IMG/VR virus record: IMGVR_UViG_3300006853_000473
Location: 1 to 20,395 of that record
Strand: one strand, 5' to 3'
DNA length: 20,395 nucleotides
Source of the DNA: a virus
Of this stretch, positions 20,328-20,395 are shown one piece after another. Position numbers and translations under genes: made by a program. The first letter of the stretch is position 1. Every line of letters begins with the position of its first letter. Under the pieces are notes generated by a model that did not search any database, was not told the origin of the DNA, and saw only the letters and a program-made list of their open reading frames with translations.

Positions 20328-20395
20328 ATGAAGAAGATGACTATGAAAGTGCTCTGTATCCTCGCATTGATGTGTGGGACGCTGGCCCTCGCCGA
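20328..20395 (+). CDS. Start of a secreted protein (partial)
   Basis: ATG 20328 follows CAGGAG (ribosome site) by about 11 bases. The visible 22 codons read as a signal peptide: a basic start (MKKMTMK), a hydrophobic core (VLCILALM) and an ALA-type end that fits signal peptidase cleavage. The rest lies outside the window, so product and function are unknown. Confidence 0.6.
   Translation, partial: MKKMTMKVLCILALMCGTLALA

Overview
The window is a stretch of a tailed double-stranded DNA bacteriophage (Caudoviricetes) genome, either free phage, metagenomic contig or prophage. All supported genes lie on the + strand, tightly packed with ATGA/TAATG/GTGA overlaps, in the canonical order terminase, portal, scaffold, major capsid protein, head-tail adaptor, tail protein, fibre. 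No tape-measure, tail-tube or baseplate genes are seen between the adaptor and the fibre, so a short-tailed (podovirus-like) virion is the best reading. The DNA is GC-rich, with high G/C at third codon positions. The host cannot be named; the octamer GCGATCGC occurs at least six times, more than composition alone would suggest.

Layout. 1-475: non-coding left segment with inverted and short tandem repeats. 476-1636: three small unrecognised genes (one with a Cys2-His2 zinc site) leading into terminase. 1633-5412: large terminase and portal. 5409-7248: four accessory genes in the head module (a secreted or lipoprotein zincin, two zinc-ribbon proteins, a small beta-rich protein). 7332-10521: scaffold, major capsid protein and three small head or decoration genes, closed by a rho-independent-type terminator at 10560-10597. 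10628-14601: a coiled-coil protein, a head-tail adaptor and a large tail protein carrying an inserted domain. 14601-18644: a fibre protein ending in 39 His-Xaa-Asp units, an HExxH protein, two tiny genes, and a radical SAM/SPASM enzyme. 18644-20395: small accessory genes with lower GC, including a DUF551-like gene split by a frameshift, and the start of a secreted protein.

The most interesting system is the 14601-18644 cassette. A phage fibre carries a 195-residue C-terminal array of H-x-D motifs, and three genes downstream lies a complete radical SAM/SPASM peptide maturase that itself ends in six H-x-D motifs. Known SPASM maturases act on aromatic-x-x motifs (three-residue cyclophanes) and are genetically linked to His-Xaa-Ser repeat proteins (Hxs system). 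I infer a phage-encoded post-translational modification of a tail fibre, possibly His-to-Asp crosslinks. The start codons of both tiny genes leading into the maturase lie inside RNA hairpins, suggesting controlled expression. None of this is demonstrated by sequence alone.
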